DNA from: Isoetes taiwanensis
Taxonomy: Eukaryota > Streptophyta > Lycopodiopsida > Isoetales > Isoetaceae
Assembly: GCA_021234155.1 (NCBI GenBank)
Contig: JAJEKV010000035.1
Coordinates: 2,416,001-2,480,000 of the forward strand
Direction of reading: 5' to 3'
Length of the DNA: 64,000 nucleotides
A program made the translations under genes and the position numbers. Below, piece by piece: positions 43,655 to 56,440 of this stretch; the stretch's first letter is position 1; each line of letters opens with the position of its first letter. A model generated the notes under the pieces. The model was not told where the DNA came from. It saw only the letters and a list, made by a program, of their open reading frames with translations, and searched no databases.

Positions 43655-45475
43655 GATGACCATTTGGTTTCATGGCATTGTGAACCATTGTGATGATAAA
43701 GACTTCCATAATTGCCTTGCAATTTTCATGTTGAGAACATCTTGCAATCAACGCGTTCCAAACAAGCAAACATTGGCATGATAATGGTAATGATGCCAGG
43801 GCCAAAAGGTACATGCAATTCTAGAGCCTAGTTGAACTCCAACACAAACCAACAACCATGCTAATGAGCCATAGGAGCCCTCCTTTTACTTCAAAATGAA
43901 AAAAGTACATCATATTCTTAGATTACTTCCAACAAAATCCCTCATGCCCACTGGCCTTTTTGGGTGTACAAGTATAATCAAGTACCATGACAAACTTGAA
44001 TAGTAGACTACAAGGTGATAATGGAACAAGCTTCAAGCCTGCAACTCCGTTGGTCGCAAACAATGATCGCAACAGCATAAGAGTTTATAAAACTCGAGAG
44101 GAACATCGACTCATCCTAACAACCATCCAACTTCGCGAGGCGCCTCATGCCTACAAGGCCATCCATCTGCAAGCCAACCAATCACGAGGCTAAACGCAAC
44201 CATGCACCTGTACCCTGCAAAAACCACCAAATGCAACATCCATCGGGCATAAGGGCCCTAACCCAAGCACGAGGGCCACCAAATCTCGGCCACGAGGGCG
44301 AACACTCATGGCACGAGGTCCGCCACAACATCCGCAACTTGTCTCGCTACCTAGCACGAGGGCCAAACTCTCGCTAGCACAAAGACCATCACAATATCCC
44401 TAGGGGGTGGGAGGGGGGGGCAAGCGACCTAATGAGGAGAGGCCCGAGAACGGCTGATAGAGACAAAAGGGAAAAAACAGACTTAAATACTCTAGAGGGG
44501 ACACTCTAGAGGGGACACGTCAACTAGCCTCAAGAAGTGGATTTATCTGCTTATCTCGAAACGCAGATAAATCATACTTCTAGAGCCTAGTTGAACTCCA
44601 ACACAAACCAACAACCATGCTGAAAAAAGAGGCAGTAAAAAGGCAAAAGGAACTACCAGACAATGACCACATCCTTGCATCTAGAAAGCTAGGTAGCAAC
44701 CAAGATGCCCAGTGCAACTTTGACAACGTAGATAAGGGAAGCGAACTGAGCACGGATCTCATTTCTAAACTCTTAAAAGTTGAAGGAAGTCTAAAGACCA
44801 GATCCAAGCAAGAGGGATGAATCAAGGGGAATCAATAATCATTCAAGATGAAATAAAAACAATAACTAAAGAGTGCATGCAAGATAATATAAGGATTCGA
44901 TGCCACCCTTAAATGCAAGAGGGACAGGAGAAAAAAGAGCGAGACATTGAGAGGAATACGCAACGCAGGTCCAAACAACTAGTAGCACTAAACGAACACT
45001 AAAAAAGAGAGATAAAACTAAGTGCTAAAACTGCCAAATGGAATTAACATACAACCTCCAACTGCAAGAGAGCAAGTATAAAAGAAGACATGTAAGACAC
45101 ATCAAGAGCACAAAACTACAGGTATAATACCACCTGAATAAGAGCAGCACAGCCTAAGACTACAAAGATTCAGAATAACACAACACCAACATAGAGATCA
45201 ATGCAACTCAAAGCATACTCAACACCACGCAGATGAAAACCTACAAAACTGAGCTATTCATCTACAAGGAATTAGTTTGAGAGGGCAAACGAAAACAACA
45301 TGTTTAAGTCGAAAGCTTAAACAAGCACCCATCCTAACCCCAAACAATTTATGCACAAATTGAAGCATGCAAATGCTAGTAAAAATGAAGGGAAGAAGTG
45401 GCCAAGGAATAAGAGAATCAAGTTATACACTCCCGTGAAATGCCCAAAACCTACTCAATTCAAAGAAAGGACAAG
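43655..45475. mobile_element. Repeat X, short copy
   Basis: Near-identical to 7570-9397, starting at GATGACCATTTGG and ending at AAAGGACAAGGC, beyond which it passes into a GA tract. It includes both 44-bp direct repeats (43818, 44577) and the 156-bp repeat (44422-44576). A frame at 44617-44820 (KLGSNQDAQCNFDNVDKGSE...SKQEG-stop) is open here but broken in the long copy at CCAGAC/CCGTGAC. Confidence 0.75.
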
Positions 45476-45484
45476 GCATGTGGG

Positions 45485-45486
<2 letters not shown>

Positions 45487-45525
<39 letters not shown>

Positions 45526-45570
45526 AGGGAGAGGGAGAGGGGAGGGAGAGGGAGAGAGAGAGAGAGAGAT
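45487..45570 (+). repeat. (GA)n and (GGGAGA)n low-complexity tract
   Basis: GA repeats pass into GGGAGA repeats and back to GA, at the truncated end of repeat X. Confidence 0.95.
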
Positions 45571-46548
45571 CGTTGGCCACATGGGGGTTGAGAGACAATT
45601 TGAGAGATGGGGAGAGATGGGAGATGGCGAGAGATGAAGGGAGAGTCAAAAATTTGGCTCTCCTTTGAGAGATAATTGCCCCTAAGCTGCTGTTAGGGCG
45701 TTTCCATTATACATAACCCATTAAGTTTCCATTTTGGTTCGGTGCTCGTGAAAGTTTTTAGGGCTTCTAAACTGTCACTGGGTTCTTCTCGGCAAATGAG
45801 AAGGCTATGGCATCGAACGCTCCTGCGGCTCCTTCTTTCTTCTGGGCAGATCTTGCCATAGCTCCTGCGGCTCATTCTTTCTTCTGGGCAGATCTTGCCA
45901 TAGCTCCTGCGGCTCCTCCTTTTTTCTGGGCTGCTGCTTGGCAAGAAGGAAGCTCAGATGCTTCCACAAAAACGATTTCATAGATATTTCCTTGTAGATT
46001 CAAAGCTTGACGGCATGCACAAGGAAACAGATTTTCGCTGCTGTGGAACCTCTATTTGTTAACTGCGTGAAACAGATTGCCCATTTTCCAAGAATAGCTG
46101 CATGCTCCAGCTCCAACTGTTAGTTTCGAGATTGTTACAGATTTTATTTTGCTATGTTATTTTACAATAGGGCTTCTATATCGTGCTTCTATTTTGCCAT
46201 AGCCAATCCTTCAAATCCGAAATATCCATGCCTCAGATTGAAAATCTGGCTTCTCCAATGAAACAGGCTTCTTGAACGAACTATTCTTTTTCTGATGAGC
46301 ATATTGCATGTTGACTATTAATCAACAGATGCAAGGCATTGATATTCCTAATAATCTACTTGTATTTCTGCAGGTTTTTCACTTTTTGGAGCAAAGGCAT
46401 AGACCTGGCAAAAACGAATCAAAGAACGAGTCAGAAGCAGGTAATTGTCTTTTGTTTTGTATAGGGCCTCTCTGTAAAATCTGCTTCATGCTTTCTGTAA
46501 AAAAAGCTTTCTGCTTTCTTTCGTGTACCCTACTGTTCTGTAGCTGCA
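45571..46548. other. Upstream of receptor-kinase remnant; 42-bp minisatellite inside
   Basis: Holds a three-unit, 42-bp minisatellite at 45819-45935 (GCTCCTGCGGCTC, TTCTTCTGGGCAGATCTTGC). The rest shows no clear exon. I found no leucine-rich repeats, so the kinase has lost its ectodomain. Confidence 0.6.
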
Positions 46549-47811
46549 ATGTTGCACGTTGTAGCATTCTGGTTTCATATTGCAGCATGTCTCTTCTTCT
46601 GTTTAGCTACTTTGATACTTTATCATGTGTTTAAGTCTTCAGAGCATGTTACTACAGACTCCTCAGATGGGGATTTATTTGTGGACCGCACAAAGGTCAC
46701 TATGCGCGAGCTATCTCAGGCCACCAATGACTTCAGCATTAGCAATATTGTAGGCACCGGGGGATTTAGTACAGTTTACAAAAGAGAGATGCGGATGGTA
46801 GGGTTGTTGCGGTAGAGAAACTCAATTCCATGAGTGCTTTCATAAGACATTCAGTGAGAACTTAGAATATTATTTAAGATCAAGCATAGAAACCTGGTCA
46901 AGATCTTGGGGTATTGTGGCAACACAGAGAACATGGCCATAATCTTGGACTTCATGCCAAATGGCGCCTTGAATATCGACTCTGAGAAGATGCGACCATG
47001 CAAGTTAGACTGGGCTGCTAGATTAAGTATAGCATTGGATGTTGCCAATGGTTTGGATTATTTGCACAACTATGGTGCGGTCTCTATTGTGCATTGTGAT
47101 CTAAAACCTAGCAAGCGTTCTTCTAGATTCAGAGATGCTAGCTCATATTGCAGATTTTGGAATTGCCATGGCGGACAATCCAAAGGAAGATGTCTTTTCC
47201 TCAATCTTGGTGGATCACTTGGCTACTTGGCTCTGGTATGCACATTTCTTTCTTTGTTTGTATTCTCTATTTCCTTCTTAAGTTTGTTACTTCAGCTATT
47301 CTTCTTTTACGCTTGTTCTCTTTCCTCCTGCATTGTACATTGTAGTGGTACATTAAGACCTACTATTATCAAGACCTACCATCAATCTACATTGTTATTA
47401 CTATCTACTCTTGCAGTCTGACACCAAGATTCAGATTCTATTTTCTTTGTATTCTACATTGTTCTATAATGTCATGTACCTTAATTATGAAGATTTATTC
47501 ATTTGACCTCTTGCCTTCACATGAATATGCGAGAATATATGCCCACTCCACAACTCCCACCATCGAGGGGCGACATCTCTGACTATGGCATTGTCCTCTT
47601 AGAACTTATTCTTGGAAAGAGGCCAATAGACAAAGTGGTTGGGGATGACATGAGTATGCCCAATTGGGTTCGACGCTTTTTGCCTGATCAAGTTATAAAT
47701 ATTGTAGATGAAGCATTGGTTGAAGAAGTATCCTGCCATGGTCCAATGTTTCAGACTCTTGAGCTTGCAATGCAGTGCACTTCAGATACACCAAAGTCGA
47801 GGCCCCAATGA
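46549..47811 (+). pseudogene. LRR-type receptor kinase, transmembrane and kinase remnant
   Basis: A membrane helix (VVAFWFHIAACLFFCLATLI) is followed by a juxtamembrane segment and the kinase domain: VTMRELSQATNDFSISNIVG-TGGFSTVYK (glycine loop), then, in other frames, HRNLVKILGYCGNTENMAII, LDWAARLSIALDVANGLDYL, IVHCDLKPS (catalytic loop with Cys before Asp, a non-RD kinase), LLDSEMLAHIADFGIAMAD (ADFG instead of DFG), a 330-bp insert or intron (about 47236-47560) and GDISDYGIVLLELILGKRPI, NWVRRFLPDQ, LELAMQCTSDTPKSRP. Order and motifs match LRR receptor kinases of the non-RD, immune-receptor-like type. At least three frameshifts, the missing ectodomain and loss of the usual lysine region make this a pseudogene. 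Confidence 0.88.
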
Positions 47812-48151
47812 GTTATATATTTAGATACATTACATTGTATTATTGGGGACAAAGGTAAGTATTATCCAACCATTGACTGCTTTGCACATACCCCTAGCCC
47901 ATATAGCAGATACTAAATGGGAAGAGAGATGTATATATTTGTTCATATAATATAATGTCTTTTTTGGCAATCTTAAGTTGAGAACCATTACGCATATAAG
48001 CAACATCAAATATACAATTAGGTAAAGGATTATAATATGCGCAAAAGTGAAGGTTTGTTGTATAGGATGGAAAAGTTGATTGCCCGGTACCCCAAGAAAT
48101 AACACTTTTCATCATATGAGCAACTTTCAAACAATTTGTCACTTTGTCTCA
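47812..48151. other. 3' flank of kinase remnant; no gene
   Basis: AT-rich DNA; no coding or RNA signal recognised. Confidence 0.4.
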
Positions 48152-48474
<323 letters not shown>

Positions 48475-49458
48475 TCTACTGGGCTGCTCTGCTTCTCTTT
48501 ATGATCATATGTGGTTTGGAATGGTAAGTTGGTCTATGATTATGCAAATGGTCTTAGACTATTGCCTGCTGAATTCACAGGATATATGACTCTTGGTAAA
48601 TAGGTTGACCTTGATCCTTGTCTGGCTTTACTATTAATTTTTGGTTCTAACTCTGGTTCTATTTTTCGCTATGCTCAATTATTGTTAACCAGTCCCTGGT
48701 TATGTAATGGTTCTTAGACTGTCACACACTGAAAGAAAGCAAGATTACATATTACTATTGAGGAGCTAGTTGATCCTGCTCATAGTCTTGTTACTTTTTG
48801 TTTTGACACCACGCATCTTGCTACTTTTAGTTCTGGCACCAAGCATATTGTAATGGTTAGGTTTTTTTGGAAATGCATATATTCTACAATCAATTGGTGA
48901 TGTATTGTTGGTACTCCACGGATGGGGCCGTGTTTACACGGGTGTCCGTTCTACTTGTGTAAATGTGATGATGTAAGATAATATTAAGCTCTCTAGCATC
49001 TTCAAAGGTTCGTGAGATATGTGTCTCCTTGTTTACTATATGGCAACATTTTTATCCTTGCTATTTTATGTTAAACATATTGCGTAGTGGTTAGCTTTAT
49101 ATTCCATTATTTGTGGCCATCGAATTTTTAATAATTTGCTAACCCTAATATGGCATTTTGCGAAGTCGAATGCCCTAATTCTTTAGCCGGGAGCGTATCT
49201 TTGATACACCTTTGATTCATGACATGGCGCCAAGACAAATGGCAACTACGGCTGGATATTAGGTCACAATCTGTTACAGGCTAGACTAGTTGGCCTTAAA
49301 TCCGACCTTGGATCTATACAGTTATGGGTCAATGGCTCAGATCATGATTTATCAGTCTTGTAACCAAGACTTGATGTATTCGTTATGCATTAAGCTATTA
49401 GGTAATGTTAATTACTTTCTTAGTGGCTCTACTATAAATGAATGCGCCGATCATATTT

Positions 49459-49795
49459 TACATTGCTCTTAAAATGGGTGAAGTCTGAAGGCTCCCGGAA
49501 CAAAGGTCGACTAGAGGAAAGCTTATTGATGTACTTTCGGAAGAGTGGCATTGAGCACCCGACCCTGACCTTCAAAAGCACAATTGCTTGAGTTGTGTAG
49601 GATACACAAGGTGGATCCTAATGGGAAAACTGCATGCACTATCACTCAGTTTATTCCCAATTTGCAGCCATGTGCAAATACTTCCAAAGCTAAGGAAATT
49701 CCTGCGGAAATCCCTGCTGAAAATGTTCAGTTTGTTGCTGATTCTTGTGAGGAAGAGGACGATCTCTCAGATGAGGAAATTCAGCTCAATCAGGT
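49459..49795 (+). pseudogene. PLE small protein with AT-hook/SAP-like motifs, unit 1 copy
   Basis: Same protein as the intact frame in unit 3. This copy is broken near 49475-49575 where CTG/CAG words of unit 3 read differently (ACTTTCGGAAGAG here, ACTCAGAAGGG there). The intact end AEIPAENVQFVADSCEEEDD and LSDEEIQLNQ is followed by a GTTTAC splice-donor-like site. Confidence 0.7.
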
Positions 49796-51196
49796 TTACC
49801 ATATGCTCTCAGTATTAATATTTCATTATCAGTATTTCCTTTGTATGATTTGCCTGGATCTATTGTTCTTAAGCAGTAAGTTCCATTGTTAGAATGTTTT
49901 TTTGTGACCTGGTAATAGTGTTGCTTATTGCTTCCATCTTAAAATTTTTTGATGCTGGTGAGCATTTTACCATATAATTCTAATGTGGACGTCTGAGTGC
50001 ATAAATTAAATGGATTTTCCTTAACATTATATTATCATAATACATATTATTTCCTTGTACTTTGGTTAGGATCTGTTATTGTTTATGGTAGCATTGAAAT
50101 GACATCTGCATAAGAATAATCGGCTGCTTAGGGTCCGACTTGGAATACATTCCTACCACGATGTATAAGGCAATATCGATTCTACTACTTTCTTTTTCTT
50201 TATGGTTTGTTGTAATATGTTTCTAAATAATTTAGAGTGATGCTTTCTTTTTGGCTTTGGTCTTTGGGTGGTGCGGACTACATGTGTAGGTCTTGAGGCA
50301 TATTGTGGTATAATAAGGTTATTATAGATGGATGGATCTAAACGCAAAACCTTGTTACGCATATTTGTTGTTGTTACGCATAGTTATTGTAGATAGAATG
50401 ATCTAACCCGCAAAACCGGTTCGCATTACGCATGATAATTGTTTTTTCTCTCCCATTTAATCTCTTTATACATTATTATTTCCTGCTTTAATCTATGTCT
50501 TTAAAATCAGAAAATCCTGGTATATTGTCTATGTTTATGACTCATCCTGCCACTTGCATATTTGATTGCTGATATTTAAGGAATCGTAACATGACTAAAC
50601 ATGATTCTGCCAGTATAAATATCCAGTTTTGCTCATTTGGGTAAAGGGCTAATAGCCAAGGATGTTTTCTGCTTACCTGCTAGTCAATTTCAGAATTACC
50701 CAGTAGGCTAATGTCTGATTTGTTTGACTGCAGGTAACCAAACATCCTTCTCCCAATCTCGTATGGTTGTGGTTTGATGGTACACTTTGTTGACATATCT
50801 CAGTTTCACAAGACTTATATTCTACTGTTATTGTTTTAAGTTCTCTAATTCTTAGAACTTTCCAAAGGTATTTACCTCTCAATTGGGAAAAGTTTGTATT
50901 CAATACTTGTAATAATAAGTTTACTTTTATATCTGATCTAAATCTCCAAGGCTTCCCCTCTGGGGTCAGATAAGTCCAGTAGTTGTTACTACTTGGATGA
51001 TTAGTCAAACCTTTAGTTTTTTCTAGTTTGGTTTTTTCTAGTCTTGTCTATATATCACACGATTTCTGATCACTGGTCTTACCAGTGTGGGCCTTGGAGA
51101 TTCTCTCAAAATCTTGTTTTAGTCTTGCATTTATTATAATCTTCTTAGTAATTTATCTTCTATTTTTAATTCTATAATTTGCCTTGATTTTTATAG

Positions 51197-52740
51197 GAAG
51201 GGCAACCATTAATATTGATCCCATCACTTTGAAGGTCTGTAACCAGCAGACTAATTATCAGCAACAGCTTACAAACAGGCCTGGTTGGTACAAAGAAATA
51301 GGTGCATATGGGTATCTTTGCTGCTGCAGGCATTACTGCTCCCAATAAGGCAGTTCAGACTGTTCTTGGTTGCATTATGCTAAAGGATCTACATAAAGTT
51401 TTCATCACCAAGGAATGTGGTGAATGAGGGTGGTATCTACGCCATTTTATTTCTTGGATTTGTGAGAATGTTACGGTTGGTGCATAGTTTTAAATCCACG
51501 AGGATTTTGATCATTGCGAGAGATTTGATTGAACAAGCCTATCGATCCTTCTGCACGCACATATCCTTGATGATACAAATGATGTTTTCGACATTTTAGC
51601 ATTCATTAAGGGCGACTATCCTTGAGAGTGCCAATTCATTAAAGATTTCTTATCCTCCTAATGACTCGAGGGTTTACGCCCTAATGTTTCGAAAATTCTA
51701 CTCCCAGCGATAGCTATGCGTTTGATTTAAACATGATCCCTATTATGGAGCGGACTCGATGTGATTATTCGGTAAGAGAGGATACGATAAGGAAGATATG
51801 GTCAAATTGGAACTGCTTAAGTATAATCTCAAAGAGTTGAATCTCTTTAGCGTGGACCTTTCCCCATCATGACCCGGTAGGAATGTTGAGATACATGGTG
51901 AGCAGTTCCGGCATACACTACGGAATAGTAAAAAAACTGGGTGTTATTGCTCCTATCGGTAAGGAGTCTCGATCATGTTGGCCTTTGCAAAAGATGAGGT
52001 TCTTAAAAGGCTGAAAGTAATGCTTTGTCCTTCAACAAACCATTTAAAAGGATTGATTACAAGTTCCCCTTCAAGTTAGACTTTCTTGGAAGGACATGTG
52101 AATTAGGCAATGGCCTCTTTGTTGGACAAAAAGGGCATATGGCCAAAGTGGAAGAAAAAAGGATAGACTTTTACCTCAAGAAGATCTGGCGTACCTATTG
52201 CCCCTTTGTAAAGTGCAAGCGTGACAAGATTTCGGACAAAAGTGCCACGATAATATCACTTAGTTTGATCATTTCTTTGTGGCATATGCTCAATAATCTT
52301 GAGAAAATATGGCCTAATGATGCCATTCACATCAGGTTTGCTCGGTTTTCTACCTTTTTAGCATCTGAACCAATTAAATCAGTGGTACTGGCATATATTG
52401 GATATCTGGCTATCAGGAAAATCATGATTGATATGACTCATAAGTTTCTTTGAAGCGGTGGAAATGTCAATTATGACTTCAAACGGCAATTTGGAAGCTA
52501 CAAAGTGATTGACATTACGAGAAGACTATTAAACTGTGTCATTTTTGTATGCACATCGGCATGACAATGCTAGTTTTGGATACTTACCCGGCGAGGAAAA
52601 GGACTCAATCCAATAATACCATGGCAAGTGGTATCTTTGAGGCCTCTAAATTGTCCAAAAGTTACGCTAGTTCGGTGCCACTAGTCGTGTTACTAACATT
52701 GGGGAGAATTGAATATCAAATTCTAGTCGATTTTTTGATC
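51197..52740 (+). pseudogene. PLE middle protein of unknown fold, unit 1 copy
   Basis: Follows a TTTTTATAG acceptor. Open pieces include TINIDPITLKVCNQQTNYQQ, MLKDLHKVFITKE-like, EQAYRSFCTHI, FNKPFKRIDYKFPFKLDFLG, NGLFVGQKGHMAKVEEKRID and KIWRTYCPFVKC. It is more damaged than unit 2's copy (57848-59389), and most breaks fall on CWG sites. I recognise no domain; it is neither a GIY-YIG nor an APE endonuclease. Being encoded just upstream of the reverse transcriptase in every complete unit, it is presumably needed for transposition. Confidence 0.55.
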
Positions 52741-52905
52741 TTGAGATTGCAAGCTTCTAGAAAAGGTAGTTGTTTTAAATATCTTTACTTATTAGGCCAC
52801 GGTGCCTTTATACTCCCCTTAAACTTTATGGGTTTTTTACCCAACTTGCCTGCATTTAATGACTTTTGGTTTTGTTTTATCTTTACTTGAGAACAAAAAT
52901 ATAGG

Positions 52906-54965
52906 GTCCTCACTACAAGAGCGGATGGTAGGAGAAAGCTGCAAGTTATCAAAGAAAAACAAAAAAATAAATATGTTCACTTTTCTTACTTTTCAAAAGT
53001 TTTAGATAAGATCAAGTTTGCTTTGATGTATTCAGATCTGTCCTTATAAGGTATTTTTGGTATCTTGGCGGAGATTTGGCAAACTACTATTTTTGGTTGG
53101 CGGTATTCGTCTAACCTTAAGGACATTTTCTACAAGCCTAAGTTGATCTTTGCTGAATCTACTCTATGTAATTGCCCTTGTGGCATTCCTGGTTTAAAGA
53201 AATACATAGATCCTTGCATTGGTCACATTAGGACCCGGATTTGAAGATTGTGCATAATAAAACTTTAAGAAATTGGTTTTCCCTTGGACTTAATCACATC
53301 CCGGATTTCCCTTTTACTTTAGAAAGATTCAAGCTGGAAATGTTTGAAACTGTTGAGCAGTTTTTTGATGTGCAGAGGATTGCATTGATGGAGGTTGATA
53401 TGAGCATCATTGATGAATGTAAAAATACATACGAGAAAGAAACTAAATGGCTTGCAAAGGCCTTTATTGGGAAAAATCCTTGGTTGCAGAAGAAGTTTCA
53501 TATTCTAGATGAGAAGGTTTGTAAAAACATTAATTGGTTAGTTGATAACATATACATTGCTGCAGTGGATAAAGCAGCCAATAATCCGTCTTTTATTTGC
53601 CCAGTACATATCAGGGAAGCTGCTACTAAAAGGCTCAATAGCTCTGATTTCTCCAAATGTTGTATTGGACAGGAACAATTGGTTAATAATATCTTGGAAG
53701 ATATTAGAGGATTGCTGGGAGATGGCCACTATTCAAGCACCAACTTGCCTTACCTTTTGGGCTTATTCAAAGCACACAAAGCGGATTATAGGTGGATTAC
53801 TAATGCCCATGAAACCATTTTTTCCACTGTTGCTTCTATTTTGGCTCTTTGGATTCAATCTCATTCTGAGGAGATATGGCCCTCTATCTTTGGGATAAAT
53901 GCAAAGGCTGCAAACATGTTCATGGCCAACAAAATTAGGGCTTCATTTATGGTCAATTCTATATATGATGTGGTATGTAATCTACCATCAAAGATTTCTG
54001 ATGTGTTTGTTGCTGATATCAATAAGTGCTATGAGAATATCCCACTAGAGGGTGATGATGGCATTTGCCATATTTTGGAAGATGTCATTAAATTAGCTTG
54101 GAACTATAAGAAGAAGGAAAATGCTGAGACTGACATGTGGTATCACATTAACAATGATGGTAGTGCTGCTGTTGTATGGAAATCCAAAATTCCTGATGGT
54201 AATTACTGGGCAAGGCTAAACAAAGATACCTTCACTCAATTAAATAATTGGCTGCTGAACAATTGCTTTTTGGCCATGTATAATGGAATATGGAGGCAGA
54301 CTAAAGGCATCCCAATGGGATTCGCATCAAGCCCTGGATGGTGCAACATGTATTTGGCCTGGTTTGAATTCAGGTTTATTATGGGACTAATCTCACTTGG
54401 GGAATTACATATGGCTGCTGATTTCAGCAACACCTTTCGTTATATGGATGATATTTTAGGGATTAACAATCCTCATATCAGAGGTAGTTTGGGCATTAAG
54501 GAATGTGGAAATGACTACATGCAGCTTTATAATCTGAAGCTTTTGGTTATTAAAGATGAGACCACATATGATACAGATAGTGCTTCTTTTGGCAGAAAAG
54601 CAGATTTTCTTAATATGAGCATCGAAGTTTTTGCTCCACATCTTGGAGTATATGCTACATATAGATATGACAAAAGATGTAAACTTCCTTTTGCTGTTTC
54701 AAGGTTTATTCATGCTTGCAGCTGTCGGCCGTATTTAATGGCCTGCAATGTTATTCTTTCCCAAATACAGCCCTATTTGTATGTGCATAACAATCCTGTC
54801 AGAGCTGCTAGTGATATATTGGGACTCATGAACACCTTTATTAGCAATGGCTTCAATAAGAAAGATGTTTGGAACAAGGTCACCAAGGTTTTAAATGAGC
54901 AGACGTTTCCAGGCCTTAATTACGACATCAGAATCCTCATTTTTGAGCTCAATAGGTATAGGTAA
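52906..54965 (+). CDS. Penelope-like reverse transcriptase (unit 1, best-preserved)
   Basis: The uninterrupted frame is 53241-54965 (574 codons, no ATG at its left edge); coding clearly extends upstream to about 52906 through one frame change at 53235. Upstream part: GWRYSSNLKDIFYKPKL, a Cys cluster TLCNCPCG, GHIRT, then DLKIVHNKTLRNWF. In the main frame (residues from 53241): VDKAANNPSFIC 109-120 (the PLE DKG-type motif), LPYLLGLFKAHK 169-180, VADINKCYENIPLE 257-270 (motif A Asp), KGIPMGFASSP 355-365 (motif B), FRYMDDIL 399-406 (catalytic YMDD), FLNMSIEVF 456-464, and a C-terminal thumb-like helix region to a TAG/TAA. This is the enzyme that copies element RNA into DNA. The CxC cluster with the 'HxxTxDLxIIxN' segment points to the PLE branch that has CxC motifs rather than the animal Penelope branch. 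No GIY-YIG domain follows. Confidence 0.82.
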
Positions 54966-55019
54966 GTTCTTTTCATATCAGACAAGAGGTTTAATTCCAT
55001 GACTATTTTATAGTTGGCA

Positions 55020-55096
55020 GGAGGGTCCCTTTGCTAGCAAAGGGGTCCTCCGGCCTTATTTGCTAGTATATTGGACCCTATCTGCCTTCCGGAAGG

Positions 55097-55099
<3 letters not shown>
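55020..55099 (+). other. PLE 3' terminal structured region
   Basis: A hairpin GGAGGGTCCCTTTGC-TA-GCAAAGGGGTCCTCC (55020-55051; 13 of 15 pairs) is followed 33 nt later by a 12-bp palindrome CCTTCCGGAAGG (55085-55096) and then the TA tract. The same block is at 61695-61780. It is the likely recognition structure for reverse transcription or a transcription-end signal. Confidence 0.75.

Positions 55100-55172
<73 letters not shown>
55100..55172. repeat. (AT)n tract between PLE units 1 and 2
   Basis: About 36 AT units lying exactly between GGAAGGAGGT of unit 1 and AAATTCTACTGG of unit 2. Confidence 0.98.
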
Positions 55173-55176
<4 letters not shown>

Positions 55177-56119
55177 TCTACTGGGCTGCTCTGCTTCTCT
55201 TTATGATCATATGTGGTTTGGAATGGTAAGTTGGTCTATGATTATGCAAATGGTCTTAGACTATTACTCTTGAATTCCACGGGATATATGACTCTTGGTA
55301 AATAGGTTGACCTTGATCCTTGTGCGGCTTTACTATTAATTTTTGGTTCTAACTTCGGTTCTATTTTTCGCTATGCTCAATTATTGTTAACAGGTCCCTG
55401 GTTATGTAATGGTTCTTAATTTGTCACTGAAGAAAGAAATACATTACATATTACTATTGAGGAGCTAGTTGATCCTGCTCATAGTCTTGTTACTTTTTGT
55501 TTTGACACCACGCATCTTGCTACTTTTAGTTCGGCACCAAGCATATTGTAATGGTTAGGTTTCTTTGGAAATGCATATATTCTACAATCAATTGGTGATG
55601 TATTGTTGGTACTCCTGGATGGGGCCGTGTTTACACGGGTGTCCGTTCTACTTGTGTAAATCTGATTGATGATGTAAGATAATATTAAGCTCTCTAGCAT
55701 CTTCAAAGGTTCGTGAGATATGTGTCTCCTTGTTTACTATATGGCAACATTTTTATCCTTGCTATTTTATGTTAAACATATTGCGTAGTGGTTAGCTTTA
55801 TATTCCATTTCTTTAGCTAACCCTAGGATGGGCGTATCTTTGATACACCTTTGATTCATGACATGATTCATGCCAAGACAAATGGCAACTTCTGGCTGGA
55901 TATTAGGTCACAATCATTCTGAGGCTAGACTAGTTGGCCTTAAATCCGACCTTGGATCTATACAGTTATGGGTCAATGGCTCAGATCATGATTTATCAGT
56001 CTTGTAACCAAGACTTGATGTATTCGTTATGCATTAAGCTATTAGGTAATGTTAATTACTTTCTTAGCGGCTCTACTATAAATGAATGCACTTCTGATCA
56101 TATTTTCTGTGCTCTTAAA

Positions 56120-56440
56120 ATGGCTGGGCGTCCTGAAGGCTCCCAGAACAAAGGTCTGACTAGAGGAAAGCTTATTGATGTACTTTCGGAAGGGTGGCAT
56201 TGAGCACCCGACCCGACCTTCAAAAGCACAATTGCTTGAGTTGTGTAGGATACACAAGGTGGATCCTAATGGGAAAACTGCATGCACTATCACTCAGTTT
56301 ATTCCCAATTTGCAGCCATGTGCAAATACTTCCAAAGCTAAGGAAATTCCTGCGGAAATCCCTGCTGAAAATGTTCAGTTTGTTGCTGATTCTTGTGAGG
56401 AAGAGGACGATCTCTCAGATGAGGAAATTCAGCTCAATCA
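56120..56440 (+). pseudogene. PLE small protein with AT-hook/SAP-like motifs, unit 2 copy
   Basis: Begins MAGRPEGSQNKGLTRGKLID at 56120 and is broken at about 56180-56215 (CGGAAGG, CACCCGACCCGACC for the CAG/CTG-containing words of unit 3). It continues in another frame as AQLLELCRIHKVDPNGKTA and ends LNQ before GTTTAC. Confidence 0.72.
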
